From: Limibacter armeniacum
GTDB lineage: Bacteria > Bacteroidota > Bacteroidia > Cytophagales > Flammeovirgaceae
Length of the DNA stretch: 64,000 bases
NCBI RefSeq assembly: GCF_036880985.1
Contig: NZ_JBAJNO010000009.1
Span: forward strand, 1,302,001 to 1,366,000
Direction of reading: 5' to 3'
A program made the translations under genes and the position numbers. Each line of letters starts with the position of its first letter. Within the stretch, counting starts at the first letter, position 1. The notes below the pieces were generated by a model. That model was not told the origin of the DNA and searched no databases. It worked only from the letters and a program-made list of their open reading frames with translations. Shown in pieces: positions 8,517-16,862 of the stretch.

Positions 8517-10799
8517 CTAGTGGTCATTGTGAAGCATTACAAAACTACCCCAATAGTAAGGGGTATCAGGGTATTGCTGCTTGATCTCAGACCTCGCTTT
8601 TCTAAAGGCATCAGACTTCGTGTTTCCATTTTTCCAATATTGGTAAAATAGCGCCATCATGTCTTTTGTCACCTTGTCATCTACCCTCCAAAGAGATACG
8701 ATCAAGGTTTTGACACCTGCTATCAGGAATGCACGTTGTAAGCCAAACACTCCTTGTCCATCCTGAACACGACCGAGTCCTGTCTCACAAGCCGAAAGTA
8801 CCGTTAGTTCTGTTCCATACAGATCCATTCCCATAACTTCATAGGCATTCAGGATACCATCTCCCTTCGGAAACTTTGTTTCACTCTCATAATTTTCTAC
8901 TCCTGACAGTACGATACCAGCATTGAGCATTGGCTCGTCGGCATACTGTTCATTCCAGAAGCTATGCGTTGCGATATGTAAAAAATAAGGTTGAACAATT
9001 TCTTTTACCGTTTCTTCACTCGCCTGATACCCTGTGTAAAGTTTGGTTTCTTTATCTGTATACAGCTTTCTGATCAGTCTGACTTCCTCTTTTGCAAATG
9101 GTAATGGAGCCAAGTCCACAAAGTCACTGAGATAACGAACCTTTACGGACTCCTCCACTTTACTTTCAGATAACGTCTTATTATCAAAGTTAAATTGGGG
9201 ATCACTAACCAATGCTCCTTTTCCAAGGCGGGTATTCCTTACCTCAGGCTTAATAAGCACAGCTGTACTATTGACTCTCTCTATCTGAATTTTATCAAAT
9301 AGATACCCCCCCTCTTCCAACATAAATGTTTCTGGATTAATCTTATGGAACACTCCATCAGAAGACAAGAATACTTTGTTAGCATTACCCAACAAGTGTC
9401 CAAAAGGCTCCCAATATTTACTGTAAAGAGATTCATCCAATGGATTCAGCCTCAACTTAACGGGGGCTGTCGCCAAGGAACTGGTTCCTCTTACACCATT
9501 TTCACGTAGATATTGGCCATAGCTTAAGTGTTCAAGGTCGGATACCGATCCGATCTCCACCATTTCAGGTGGGTGATTTCCTCCCTTTAAAACCAAAGCA
9601 TAATATTTAGCATCAGCTCCTACGGAAGCCTTAATAATTTCTACGGCTACCTCATCCAAAGCCAATGCAGACTGAATGTTGTACCAGTTTGCTTCATAAT
9701 CAGGAATCAGAAGGCGAATCTGTTCAGCCCGATCCCCTATTTGCTTTTCCAGTATTGACAGCTCCCGTTTTTTCAACTGAAGCTTTGACCATGCCCCTGA
9801 ATAATTGATGGAATCCTTTGTATTGAAAATACGCTCGCGATAAGCTTGAGCAGTTTGGTCAACCATATTTTCCCACTCCCTCAATAAGGCATTCAATTGC
9901 TGATCAGTTGATCGGTATGCCTTTTCTTTGACCCTATATACATATGCAAGGTGAAGTTCTTTTAGCCTGATCACAAAACTGTAAAGTTCACCCACCAAGC
10001 TTTCATTGGAGTCTGAAAGGGATGCCACCAAAGCATAAAGGCGTGAAAGGTTACCTTTATTATCTCTAAAAAATGTCTCTTTCTGATGGAAACCAAAATT
10101 GCTTTCAAGCAAGCTCATTTCCTTTTCCTTAACCCAAATATATTGTTTGCAAGTGGTTGCTGCCTTATCAGTATCACCCAAAGCAAAAAACGACTCTGCT
10201 TTCAGCAAGATCATATCAGAATATACAGAAGCTGACTCTGCCATAAAACCCAACAGAATTTTCTCAGCTGCTGAGATGGAAGCAATTGCAGATTGAAAGT
10301 CTTTGAGCTGAAAATTTACCTTTGCCTTATGATACAACAATATACCTCTAAGTGGGTGCTCACTTCCAAGTGCCTTATCTGCAATACCAAGGTTTTTATT
10401 CAGGTAGCTTTTTAACTGCCCTACCGACCACTTACCTGACAGAGAATCAAATTCAGCCATATTAGCCACAAGTTCTTCTCGCTCACGGCTGTATTTTTCA
10501 ATACTATCAGCAATACGGTTAAAGTAATCTACTTCTTCTGCATTACCCAATTGCTGATATGCAACAGCGGTAAGCCTGTTCATCTCGATAAGCAGGCCAT
10601 CTGCTTTTCCTGTCAATTCATATGCAGCGGTAAGAGGGTCTGCACGAAGTGTATCAATCGTTTCAAAATACTTTTCCTCATTGAAATCTCCTTCTTCAAA
10701 AAGTGCTTCTGCATTATTGAGCGTAATCTGCCACCGGGTATGTTGTGCTAATGCACAATTCACCGTTAGCAATGCCAACAGCATTAAAAAAAATCTCAT
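8517..10799 (-). CDS. Exported TPR and CHAT-domain protein (caspase-like peptidase)
   Basis: A 760-residue protein with a signal peptide (ends near residue 18, LAQ), a helical N-terminal half that reads as degenerate TPR repeats (about residues 25-380) and a C-terminal CHAT domain (about 480-755). CHAT domains are clan CD cysteine peptidases related to caspases. The expected dyad is present: His612 in HIATHS and Cys671 in SACETGLG, followed by GVFGLQRAFLIAG and SLWRVDD. An intact dyad suggests an active peptidase, and the export signal places it in the periplasm or at the cell surface. Its substrate is unknown. No TPR-CHAT partner such as a gasdermin or Csx29-like protein lies next to it. Confidence 0.88.
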   Translation of the reverse strand: MRFFLMLLALLTVNCALAQHTRWQITLNNAEALFEEGDFNEEKYFETIDTLRADPLTAAYELTGKADGLLIEMNRLTAVAYQQLGNAEEVDYFNRIADSIEKYSREREELVANMAEFDSLSGKWSVGQLKSYLNKNLGIADKALGSEHPLRGILLYHKAKVNFQLKDFQSAIASISAAEKILLGFMAESASVYSDMILLKAESFFALGDTDKAATTCKQYIWVKEKEMSLLESNFGFHQKETFFRDNKGNLSRLYALVASLSDSNESLVGELYSFVIRLKELHLAYVYRVKEKAYRSTDQQLNALLREWENMVDQTAQAYRERIFNTKDSINYSGAWSKLQLKKRELSILEKQIGDRAEQIRLLIPDYEANWYNIQSALALDEVAVEIIKASVGADAKYYALVLKGGNHPPEMVEIGSVSDLEHLSYGQYLRENGVRGTSSLATAPVKLRLNPLDESLYSKYWEPFGHLLGNANKVFLSSDGVFHKINPETFMLEEGGYLFDKIQIERVNSTAVLIKPEVRNTRLGKGALVSDPQFNFDNKTLSESKVEESVKVRYLSDFVDLAPLPFAKEEVRLIRKLYTDKETKLYTGYQASEETVKEIVQPYFLHIATHSFWNEQYADEPMLNAGIVLSGVENYESETKFPKGDGILNAYEVMGMDLYGTELTVLSACETGLGRVQDGQGVFGLQRAFLIAGVKTLIVSLWRVDDKVTKDMMALFYQYWKNGNTKSDAFRKARSEIKQQYPDTPYYWGSFVMLHNDH

Positions 10800-10842
10800 G
10801 TCAGTTCAGTCTGTTCGTTGTTGGTTTTAGCTTTTTGCCATA

Positions 10843-10850
10843 CAAATATA
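10843..10850 (-). promoter_or_regulatory. Candidate -7 element for the CHAT gene (TATATTTG)
   Basis: Read on the - strand this is TATATTTG, an exact TAnnTTTG match 43 bases upstream of the CHAT start codon. No -33 element at the normal spacing was found. Confidence 0.45.
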
Positions 10851-10981
10851 GGGAAGATGGGCAAACAGCCTACTCCATTCTAAGGTAATATTGATGACCA
10901 TAGGATGAACATTCTTTTTTCAGAGACTGTTTTCCTGATTGAACACACCTTACAAATTTACCTAAACAAATGCTTTGGCTT

Positions 10982-11275
10982 ATGATAGATTTCAAGAAGA
11001 AAATCTCTGAACGTATATGGCAAACTTTTGCAACTGGAGTTGCTGTTGGTGCGGCTTGGCTAATCAAAAAAGGACTGACTGAAGGATGGAAAGCTTATAC
11101 TAAAACTGACCCGCCACAAAACCCCGCTTCTCCTAATACCAAGTGGTCTGAAGCTATCATGTGGACCATCGCAACAGGAATTACCGGAGGTATGGGTATG
11201 CTCATTGCTCAAAGGGGAGCTGCTGCAGGTTGGGAGTTTTTTACAGGTAAAAAACCTCCCATGGAATCCAAGTAA
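10982..11275 (+). CDS. DUF4235 family protein
   Basis: A 97-residue protein with two hydrophobic stretches, each followed by a Trp/Lys motif: GWKAYTKTDPPQNP and GWEFFTGKKPP. This repeated G-W-(x)n-P-P arrangement with WSEAIMWTIATG between is characteristic of DUF4235, small predicted membrane proteins of unknown function known mainly from Actinobacteria. I chose ATG 10982 (MIDFKKKISE) because an earlier ATG at 10970 adds only four hydrophobic residues; either is possible. It is a single-gene unit convergent with the YfcC-type gene. Confidence 0.8.
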   Translation: MIDFKKKISERIWQTFATGVAVGAAWLIKKGLTEGWKAYTKTDPPQNPASPNTKWSEAIMWTIATGITGGMGMLIAQRGAAAGWEFFTGKKPPMESK

Positions 11276-11300
11276 ACTAAATAACGAAAGCAGGAGTAAT

Positions 11301-11333
11301 AGCAGACACACCATTTTGAGTCTGCTTTTTTCA
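11301..11333 (+). terminator. Terminator after the DUF4235 gene
   Basis: A 7-bp stem AGCAGAC/GTCTGCT (11301-11307, 11320-11326) followed by a T-run and TCATTTT. Confidence 0.8.
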
Positions 11334-11340
11334 TTTTAAC

Positions 11341-12735
11341 TCAATTCCATTGAAAGAACATTACAGGTCCTAGTAAAAGCAACATAGCTGCCAATACAAA
11401 TAAACCCATCAATGGAAGCATCCACTGAATCCACTTATTGTAAGGGATTTTAGCAATCGAGAGAATCCCCATAGTGACCCCACTTGTAGGGATGACAAGG
11501 TTAGACAACCCATCCCCAAACTGGAAAGCCAATACAGCCGTTTGCCTTGATACACCTAGCAGATCACTTAGTGGAGCCATAATTGGCATTGTCAAAGCTG
11601 CCTGTCCAGACCCCGAAGGGATAAAAAAGTTTAATACACTCTGCACGATAAACATTAACTCTACCGAAACTGCTCTTGGGTAATCTTTCACTGACTCAGA
11701 TACATAATACAACAGTGTATCGATGATCTTGCCATCAGTAGCAACCAATAAGATCCCCTTACAAAATGCGACTACAAGACAAGCTGTCATCATTTCCTTG
11801 GCTCCCTCAGCAAATGACTTGGACATCACCGAAGGATTCATACCGCCAACCAAACCAGCAGCTATTCCCAAACCAAAGAATAATGCACCTATCTCTACCA
11901 TATACCATCCGTGCTCGGTTACTCCCCAAGCCAGCAATGCAAGGCTTAGTCCCAGTAAGCATAAGATCAGCTTTCTGCGGAAAGTAAGTGGTTCATGTAC
12001 TTGTTCACTCTTTTCAGAAGCTTTCAATAATTCATCTTCTTCGTATAATACAGATTTGGATGCATCTTGAGACACTTTATATGCATATAGCATCACAAAA
12101 CCTATTGCGATCAAAGTAAACACTACCCAAACGAATAGTCTGTACTGTAACCCACTAAAGGTTGGTAGCTCAGCTATACTCTGTGCAATACCAACCGTAA
12201 AAGGGTTATAGAAAGCACCTGCAAACCCAGCTCCAGCCCCTATAAACGGAATAGCAACACCTGTTATCGTATCCAACCCCAGTGCATGTGCCAATGGAAT
12301 TGTAATCAGAATAAACACCAATACTTCCTCACTCATACCAAAGCTTGCTCCAGCAAAAGAAAAAACCAACATCAAAACCGGAATGATCAGCCATTTATAC
12401 AATGGCTTTTTCATACTGAACTGAACCATCTTATGTAGCCCTGCACTTATTGCGCCTGTCGCGTTAAGCATTCCAAAGGCACCACCAACAATAAAAATAA
12501 ACGCAATCACTTCCGCTGCTTCCATAAAGCCACGTAATGGTGCTGTAAAGAATGTGAATACACTTTGTGGAGAAGGAGCAACTTCTTTATAAGAGTTTGG
12601 CACTAATACATTTCTTCCATTAACGACACTCCTACTAAACTCCCCTGCAGGTACAATCCAGGTGAGTATAATAAATACCAACAGAATCATACTTGCGATC
12701 ACCAATGTATCAGGCATTTTCTTAGTCTTATTCAT
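11341..12735 (-). CDS. YfcC family (COG1288) multi-pass transporter
   Basis: A 464-residue polytopic membrane protein with about 11-12 helices. The opening PDTLVIASMILLVFIILTW followed by IVPAGEF, and the internal FIPSGSGQAALTMPIMAPLSDLLGVSRQTAVLAF split here into FIPSGSGQAALTMPIM and APLSDLLGVSRQ, match the YfcC/ArcD-like ion-transporter superfamily. Two such hairpin motifs (GAGAGFAGAFYNPFTVG and PSGSGQAALTMP) would form the substrate site. Family members are annotated as basic amino acid or peptide carriers, mostly without proof, so the substrate here is open. It is a single-gene unit. Confidence 0.85.
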   Translation of the reverse strand: MNKTKKMPDTLVIASMILLVFIILTWIVPAGEFSRSVVNGRNVLVPNSYKEVAPSPQSVFTFFTAPLRGFMEAAEVIAFIFIVGGAFGMLNATGAISAGLHKMVQFSMKKPLYKWLIIPVLMLVFSFAGASFGMSEEVLVFILITIPLAHALGLDTITGVAIPFIGAGAGFAGAFYNPFTVGIAQSIAELPTFSGLQYRLFVWVVFTLIAIGFVMLYAYKVSQDASKSVLYEEDELLKASEKSEQVHEPLTFRRKLILCLLGLSLALLAWGVTEHGWYMVEIGALFFGLGIAAGLVGGMNPSVMSKSFAEGAKEMMTACLVVAFCKGILLVATDGKIIDTLLYYVSESVKDYPRAVSVELMFIVQSVLNFFIPSGSGQAALTMPIMAPLSDLLGVSRQTAVLAFQFGDGLSNLVIPTSGVTMGILSIAKIPYNKWIQWMLPLMGLFVLAAMLLLLGPVMFFQWN

Positions 12736-13467
12736 CAGTCAATTATCCTTATTCGTTTGACATACTATCACTTCCCAACCCAACAGTCCATCTTCTCCTA
12801 TCAAGGTAAACATTCATTGCAAGATTTTCTGCTCCTTCCATTTTGATCTTTTCTTTAATTGGTGCTCAGAATCAAGCATTCCAACAGCTTTAATCCACAA
12901 CCCCATAATGCCAAAATTATATTGTTGCCATCAGCTATTCTACTACTCTGGAAAAGAAAGGTATTTTCTATTTCAATAGGATATTAAATGCTTTCAATTT
13001 GATATTGATTTCACCAATCAGGTAATCGGTGTTACTGGACAATGGATTCAAATTCACTATTAAAGATATACCCCTTTTATTTACTCAAGTACTTCTATAG
13101 AGTAAATAACACCGCTATGTTATACGTCATGTTTTTTGAAGTCAAATATTGGGTAGGAAGAATGAAAAGTGTTCGTTTATTAAAGCCTAAAAAAGTATGG
13201 GCACAAAAAAACCCCGCCGTCTGCGGGGTATAAAGTCTTGTTGATTGATATTTTATGCGGCTCTTATAGTAGGTATCGGCACACTATTGTCCAACATATC
13301 TTAATTTTACTTATCAATCTAACAGTTCTTTTGTTCCGATTTTAGGTCAGTTGAATACAAGAGGTCATGCGATTATAGCAGTATTTTCAATTATAAACAA
13401 TACTTTATTTCATTTTTCTAATAATAAATTTAATTATTATTAATCGCATGTAACCTTTATCTGTATT
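12736..13467. other. Long intergenic region with terminator and inverted repeat
   Basis: About 730 AT-rich bases without a credible protein gene. A 63-codon frame at 13042-13233 runs into a terminator stem and is not called. The region holds a - strand terminator (13204-13229) and a perfect 10-bp inverted repeat CATGCGATTA/TAATCGCATG (13366-13375, 13441-13450) with a very AT-rich 65-base centre. The terminator lies 240 bases beyond the stop of the CHASE2 gene, leaving room for a long 3' UTR or a small RNA on the - strand. Confidence 0.5.
13204..13229 (-). terminator. Strong - strand terminator
   Basis: A 7-bp stem ACCCCGC/GCGGGGT (13211-13217, 13223-13229) with a 5-base loop; on the - strand it is followed by seven T. 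The nearest - strand gene upstream ends at 13468. Confidence 0.85.
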
Positions 13468-14760
13468 TTATTGCTCCATTAACTTAGCGTTAACAATTTT
13501 CTTCTCCTCATTATCAGCTTCTTCAGTAGCATCTTTTTTGTCTTTCTGCTCTTTTTCCTCCATAAGCGATATTACGCCCTGCTCTACACCATAAACATAA
13601 AATGACAGAACCAAAATCGTCAACTGTGTATTGAAAAAGACATATGATAAAAGGGAAACGATAGCAAAATATACCAGATAGAACATTTGGTCCCTTGCTA
13701 ACTCCAGCCAGAAATGATCAGAACTGAATCTTTTTTCCAAAAATACTGTCACAGGATCTCTTAGAGTCAGTGCCTTGAATGATATGATCGCAAAAGTGAC
13801 AAAGAGAAACAGCAGGAATCCCATTGAGAGAATATTGTCTCCATTTTCAAGTGACAGAAAGGCGTTCACCAAAATCAGAGGACCAGGTAACTTACCATAG
13901 ATTGTACGGTGAATATCCATATCCTCAAAGTCCCCTACTACCACAATTCTATCTTTGGTAAACTCTTGAATCACAAAATCCGGTAAATTGACCAACTCAC
14001 CCAAGTGCATATAGCTGTAACGTAATGAATCAGGCGCCTGAAACAGGTCATACTTTCTGATTGGGTGCTCAATGATAAATGAGTTATGAATGAAATGTCC
14101 AGACAATTGGTCGAAGAACATGCCTTTTTGTAGTGTTTCATCATGCATCTTCTCGTACATCAACAGAGGTGTTGTCTTGAGTGAGTCTCCCTGAACCAAA
14201 TGATACTTTAGCATAAGATCATCCTGATTACTACGAGTCTGGCTTTCCATATCAGACAATCCTAACGGTGCCTTAAAAATAGGATACAGTGGCTTATCAT
14301 TAGCACCTTTATGGTAAGACAGAATTCCATTTTTCAATCTTGGCAATTCTGCATGCAACAACGAATCATCAGGAGATTCTAAGTAAAAGCGAACGTCAAT
14401 CAGCAGGAATTCGTGATTGTCCGGTTTCTGGTTCATTACCTGAACCAGTCTTCCCAAAGATTTACGGTTTGTAATGTCAATGTTTCCAATTACGAAACCA
14501 TTCGAGTCTGTATGAGCAATCAGTTGCTTTTCCCAAGCACAGTTCACAAATAAGAAGCGGTCCCTATCAGGTTTTTCATCCATCTTCACCAGGGTATTCC
14601 TGATAAGTGCACTGGTTTCTATTAGTGTTACTTCATCCCCTAATGTAAAAGGCAAAGTGGAGTACCACAATATTGCCGCAATCATGATAACTGCATGAAT
14701 ACAAGATAGCAGTATCAATAGTGGCTTATTTTGCTGTATCTTCTTAAGTAGATTTTTCAC
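13468..14760 (-). CDS. CHASE2-domain membrane protein without an output domain
   Basis: A 430-residue protein. One N-terminal membrane helix (residues 13-34) is followed by an extracytoplasmic region to about residue 312, then about three membrane segments (315-337, 358-380, 382-402) and a charged tail (EEKEQKDKKDATEEADNEEK). The extracytoplasmic part has the CHASE2 pattern: FLLIDVRFYLESPDD early, and RIVVVGDFEDMDIHRTIYG with GPLILVNAFLSLENG at the end. CHASE2 domains normally feed signals to cyclases, kinases or phosphatases; none is attached here. The two paralogous secreted FecR-like genes lie upstream on the same strand. Role inferred: membrane sensor or scaffold. Confidence 0.75.
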   Translation of the reverse strand: MKNLLKKIQQNKPLLILLSCIHAVIMIAAILWYSTLPFTLGDEVTLIETSALIRNTLVKMDEKPDRDRFLFVNCAWEKQLIAHTDSNGFVIGNIDITNRKSLGRLVQVMNQKPDNHEFLLIDVRFYLESPDDSLLHAELPRLKNGILSYHKGANDKPLYPIFKAPLGLSDMESQTRSNQDDLMLKYHLVQGDSLKTTPLLMYEKMHDETLQKGMFFDQLSGHFIHNSFIIEHPIRKYDLFQAPDSLRYSYMHLGELVNLPDFVIQEFTKDRIVVVGDFEDMDIHRTIYGKLPGPLILVNAFLSLENGDNILSMGFLLFLFVTFAIISFKALTLRDPVTVFLEKRFSSDHFWLELARDQMFYLVYFAIVSLLSYVFFNTQLTILVLSFYVYGVEQGVISLMEEKEQKDKKDATEEADNEEKKIVNAKLMEQ

Positions 14761-14832
14761 TTTGATTTTAGTTTACAGGTAGCCAAAAATTTTCCATTGT
14801 ACTGTCAGTTAAAAAACTATTGGCAAAATATG

Positions 14833-14866
14833 AAAAAACCCGGCGGGTTAAACACCGGGTTAAAAA
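14833..14866. terminator. Terminator between the FecR-like and CHASE2 genes
   Basis: A 7-bp stem AACCCGG/CCGGGTT (14837-14843, 14855-14861) flanked by A-runs on the left and right, so T-rich on either strand. On the - strand it would end or attenuate transcription from the FecR-like genes before the CHASE2 gene. Confidence 0.75.
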
Positions 14867-14928
14867 ATTAGATAAAGGTTAAAAGACAGAGCGGTCAAAA
14901 CAGGAAGAGCCCTATTCAGGCTTTATCT

Positions 14929-15792
14929 TTATTCATCGCCTGTATAAAGGCCATGTTTTTTTGTCCATTGATCAAATAGATTCAGGTCTACCTTACCATA
15001 CACGTCAGTCACAAAGCTGAGCATCTCCTCATAAAGCAAACTCCCTTCAGCTAGCTTTTTCTCCGACAGAAAGTCATGCATCAACTTCAGCTCTTCCAAC
15101 AGTTTATTTTCCTCAATAAATACTGGTTGAAACTCTGCTAGCTTGCGGGCTTCCTTTTGGGGTTTATAAAAATAGTAGATGCTATTTCCAGTAGTGTAGC
15201 CTGGATCCATATCATTGTAAAGCGAATCCTTATGAAACACTAGGCTATTGTCTGTTTCATAAGGAATCTGAATATTCTTTTCCGCTCCTTCAGGTTGCTT
15301 ATAATACAGCACCATTACTTTCTCCTCATTGAGCGGATAACTGAAAGAGTCTAGTTTTACTGTTAGCTCATTACCAATAATTGCAAAACGCTCCTCGCCA
15401 AAATAATCCTTCAGGTTGTTAACTAAACTGTTTGGAGCCTGACGTGTACTCATCCGCAAATGGACTTTTTTAGGAACAAACACCTCATTAACCATCAACT
15501 CAAATTCTGTTGCTTTCTCCTTCCCTTCAGGTGCCTGCAACAACATCCGTCCTCCTTTACGGCTCAATACAACTGCCTTTGCTCCTACTCCAACAAACTT
15601 CAGTTTTTCAGAAGATTGAAGCTCCATACCCGGCACAACCTTACGGTCATCTTTCAGGCTGGTGATATCACCACTAACATGTACCACATAATAGATTTCA
15701 TCTTTCTGAGTGGCGTGCTGTTGTGTAAAACCTTGAAAAGATACAGCTGTCAGTAAGCCAATAAGCAGTAAATAAGTTGAAAGCAATTTCAT
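14929..15792 (-). CDS. Secreted FecR-like protein, paralog of the next gene upstream
   Basis: A 287-residue exported protein with a signal peptide ending near residue 24 (FTQQ). Residues 32-92 have the pattern of a FecR-type beta domain: VVHVSGDI, a G-x-x-L turn (VVPGMELQSSEKLKF), then AKAVVLSRKGGRMLL. The middle has NLKDYFGEERFAIIGNEL and the C-terminal part ends in DVYGKVDLNLFDQW. All three blocks recur in the 15871-16704 protein, so the two arose by duplication. In classical FecR the domain transmits an outer-membrane signal to a sigma factor, but no sigma factor, anti-sigma helix or membrane anchor is visible. It may work with the CHASE2 protein downstream. Confidence 0.7.
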   Translation of the reverse strand: MKLLSTYLLLIGLLTAVSFQGFTQQHATQKDEIYYVVHVSGDITSLKDDRKVVPGMELQSSEKLKFVGVGAKAVVLSRKGGRMLLQAPEGKEKATEFELMVNEVFVPKKVHLRMSTRQAPNSLVNNLKDYFGEERFAIIGNELTVKLDSFSYPLNEEKVMVLYYKQPEGAEKNIQIPYETDNSLVFHKDSLYNDMDPGYTTGNSIYYFYKPQKEARKLAEFQPVFIEENKLLEELKLMHDFLSEKKLAEGSLLYEEMLSFVTDVYGKVDLNLFDQWTKKHGLYTGDE

Positions 15793-15870
15793 CTCTAGTC
15801 AATTATTGGGTTATAGTGCTTTGACAATCCAGCATGATACAAGGCCAAATATTTTTTCTTAATAAAATGC

Positions 15871-16704
15871 CTACTCTTGAACATTCTCTTGGGCTGGAAA
15901 CGGCTGCTTTTCAATCCATTTACCCAACTGATAAGCATCGGTTTTGCCATACACATCCTGTACATATTGCTCCATGCGAGTACGCAAAGAGTCTTGAGTC
16001 AATGTACTGTCTTGTGTTGTATAAAAATCTGCCAATGCGTTCAGCTCCTTGCTCAAGCTGTCTTCATTAATAAATACAGGCCTAAAAGACGTCAGTTGTT
16101 CTGAAGCTTTCGTCACCTTATCTACATGGTAAATCTCTCCCTGAACAGGTTGATGATTACCAAAAATCTTGTCCTTGTTAAAAAGGATTATATTCTGTTT
16201 GCGTGGCAACACCTTCATCTTGGGTTTGCCATCTACTTCATATCTGAATACAAGCGCACTGTGTTTTTCCTCTGGAAACTGTGATTCATCCAAAGGCACA
16301 AACAGCTGCTCTCCAACTACAGCAAACTGGTCTTCTCCAAAATACTCTTTCAGGTTTCTGACTGGCACAAACTCCGCCTCTGAACGAGTACTCATTTGCA
16401 TGTTCAGTTTCATCGGTACCATCACTTCTGTAACGACTGCCAAAAACTCTCCAGACCCTGACGACTTAGACTTTTTACCATCCAGTTGCATCCTTCCTTT
16501 TTCTCGGCTCATCACAATAGCAGTAGCATCCTGTGACATAAACTTGATTTCCTTGTCAGCAGTAATCTTATCTCCGGTTTTCAAAGGCTTATTTTCCGGA
16601 TTTACCCTGATATCTCCTTTCACATGTAACACATACAGATCTTGAGCCTCAACTGAGAAGCCAATTACTACTGTAAGCAACAGCGCTAAAACAACTCTTA
16701 TCAT
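15871..16704 (-). CDS. Secreted FecR-like protein, first of a tandem pair
   Basis: A 277-residue exported protein with a signal peptide ending at VEAQ (about residue 21). The FecR-like N-terminal block reads VLHVKGDI, PLKTGDKITADKEIKF and ATAIVMSREKGRMQL. Later blocks NLKEYFGEDQFAVVGEQL, FRPVFINED and VQDVYGKTDAYQLGKW align with the neighbouring 14929-15792 protein. The gap between the two genes is 78 bases with no terminator, so they are probably cotranscribed from the promoter near 16793. Function unknown; the shared C-terminal DVYGK(T/V)D block is a useful marker for finding relatives. Confidence 0.7.
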   Translation of the reverse strand: MIRVVLALLLTVVIGFSVEAQDLYVLHVKGDIRVNPENKPLKTGDKITADKEIKFMSQDATAIVMSREKGRMQLDGKKSKSSGSGEFLAVVTEVMVPMKLNMQMSTRSEAEFVPVRNLKEYFGEDQFAVVGEQLFVPLDESQFPEEKHSALVFRYEVDGKPKMKVLPRKQNIILFNKDKIFGNHQPVQGEIYHVDKVTKASEQLTSFRPVFINEDSLSKELNALADFYTTQDSTLTQDSLRTRMEQYVQDVYGKTDAYQLGKWIEKQPFPAQENVQE

Positions 16705-16792
16705 CGTAAAAAATTTAATTGGTTCCTGTGTAATGAACGTTAATTGGTTGAAAGTAAATTTACGATTGTCAATAAAGTTTATTGAATTTATA

Positions 16793-16800
16793 CAAAAATA
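16793..16800 (-). promoter_or_regulatory. Candidate -7 element for the FecR-like pair (TATTTTTG)
   Basis: An exact TAnnTTTG match on the - strand, 89 bases upstream of the start codon at 16704. The implied leader is about 80 bases. Confidence 0.45.
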
Positions 16801-16862
16801 AGGATCTAACTTAGGTTTGGAAATCTTTTCTTAACTCGTAGCTGACAACTTGGAAACTTTTT

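Noticed and set aside
13042-13233. 63-codon + strand frame
   Set aside because: Ends inside a terminator stem and has no family features.
8517-16704. CHAT, CHASE2 and FecR-like genes as one defence island
   Set aside because: DUF4235 and transporter genes and several terminators lie between them, and the CHAT protein has an export signal.
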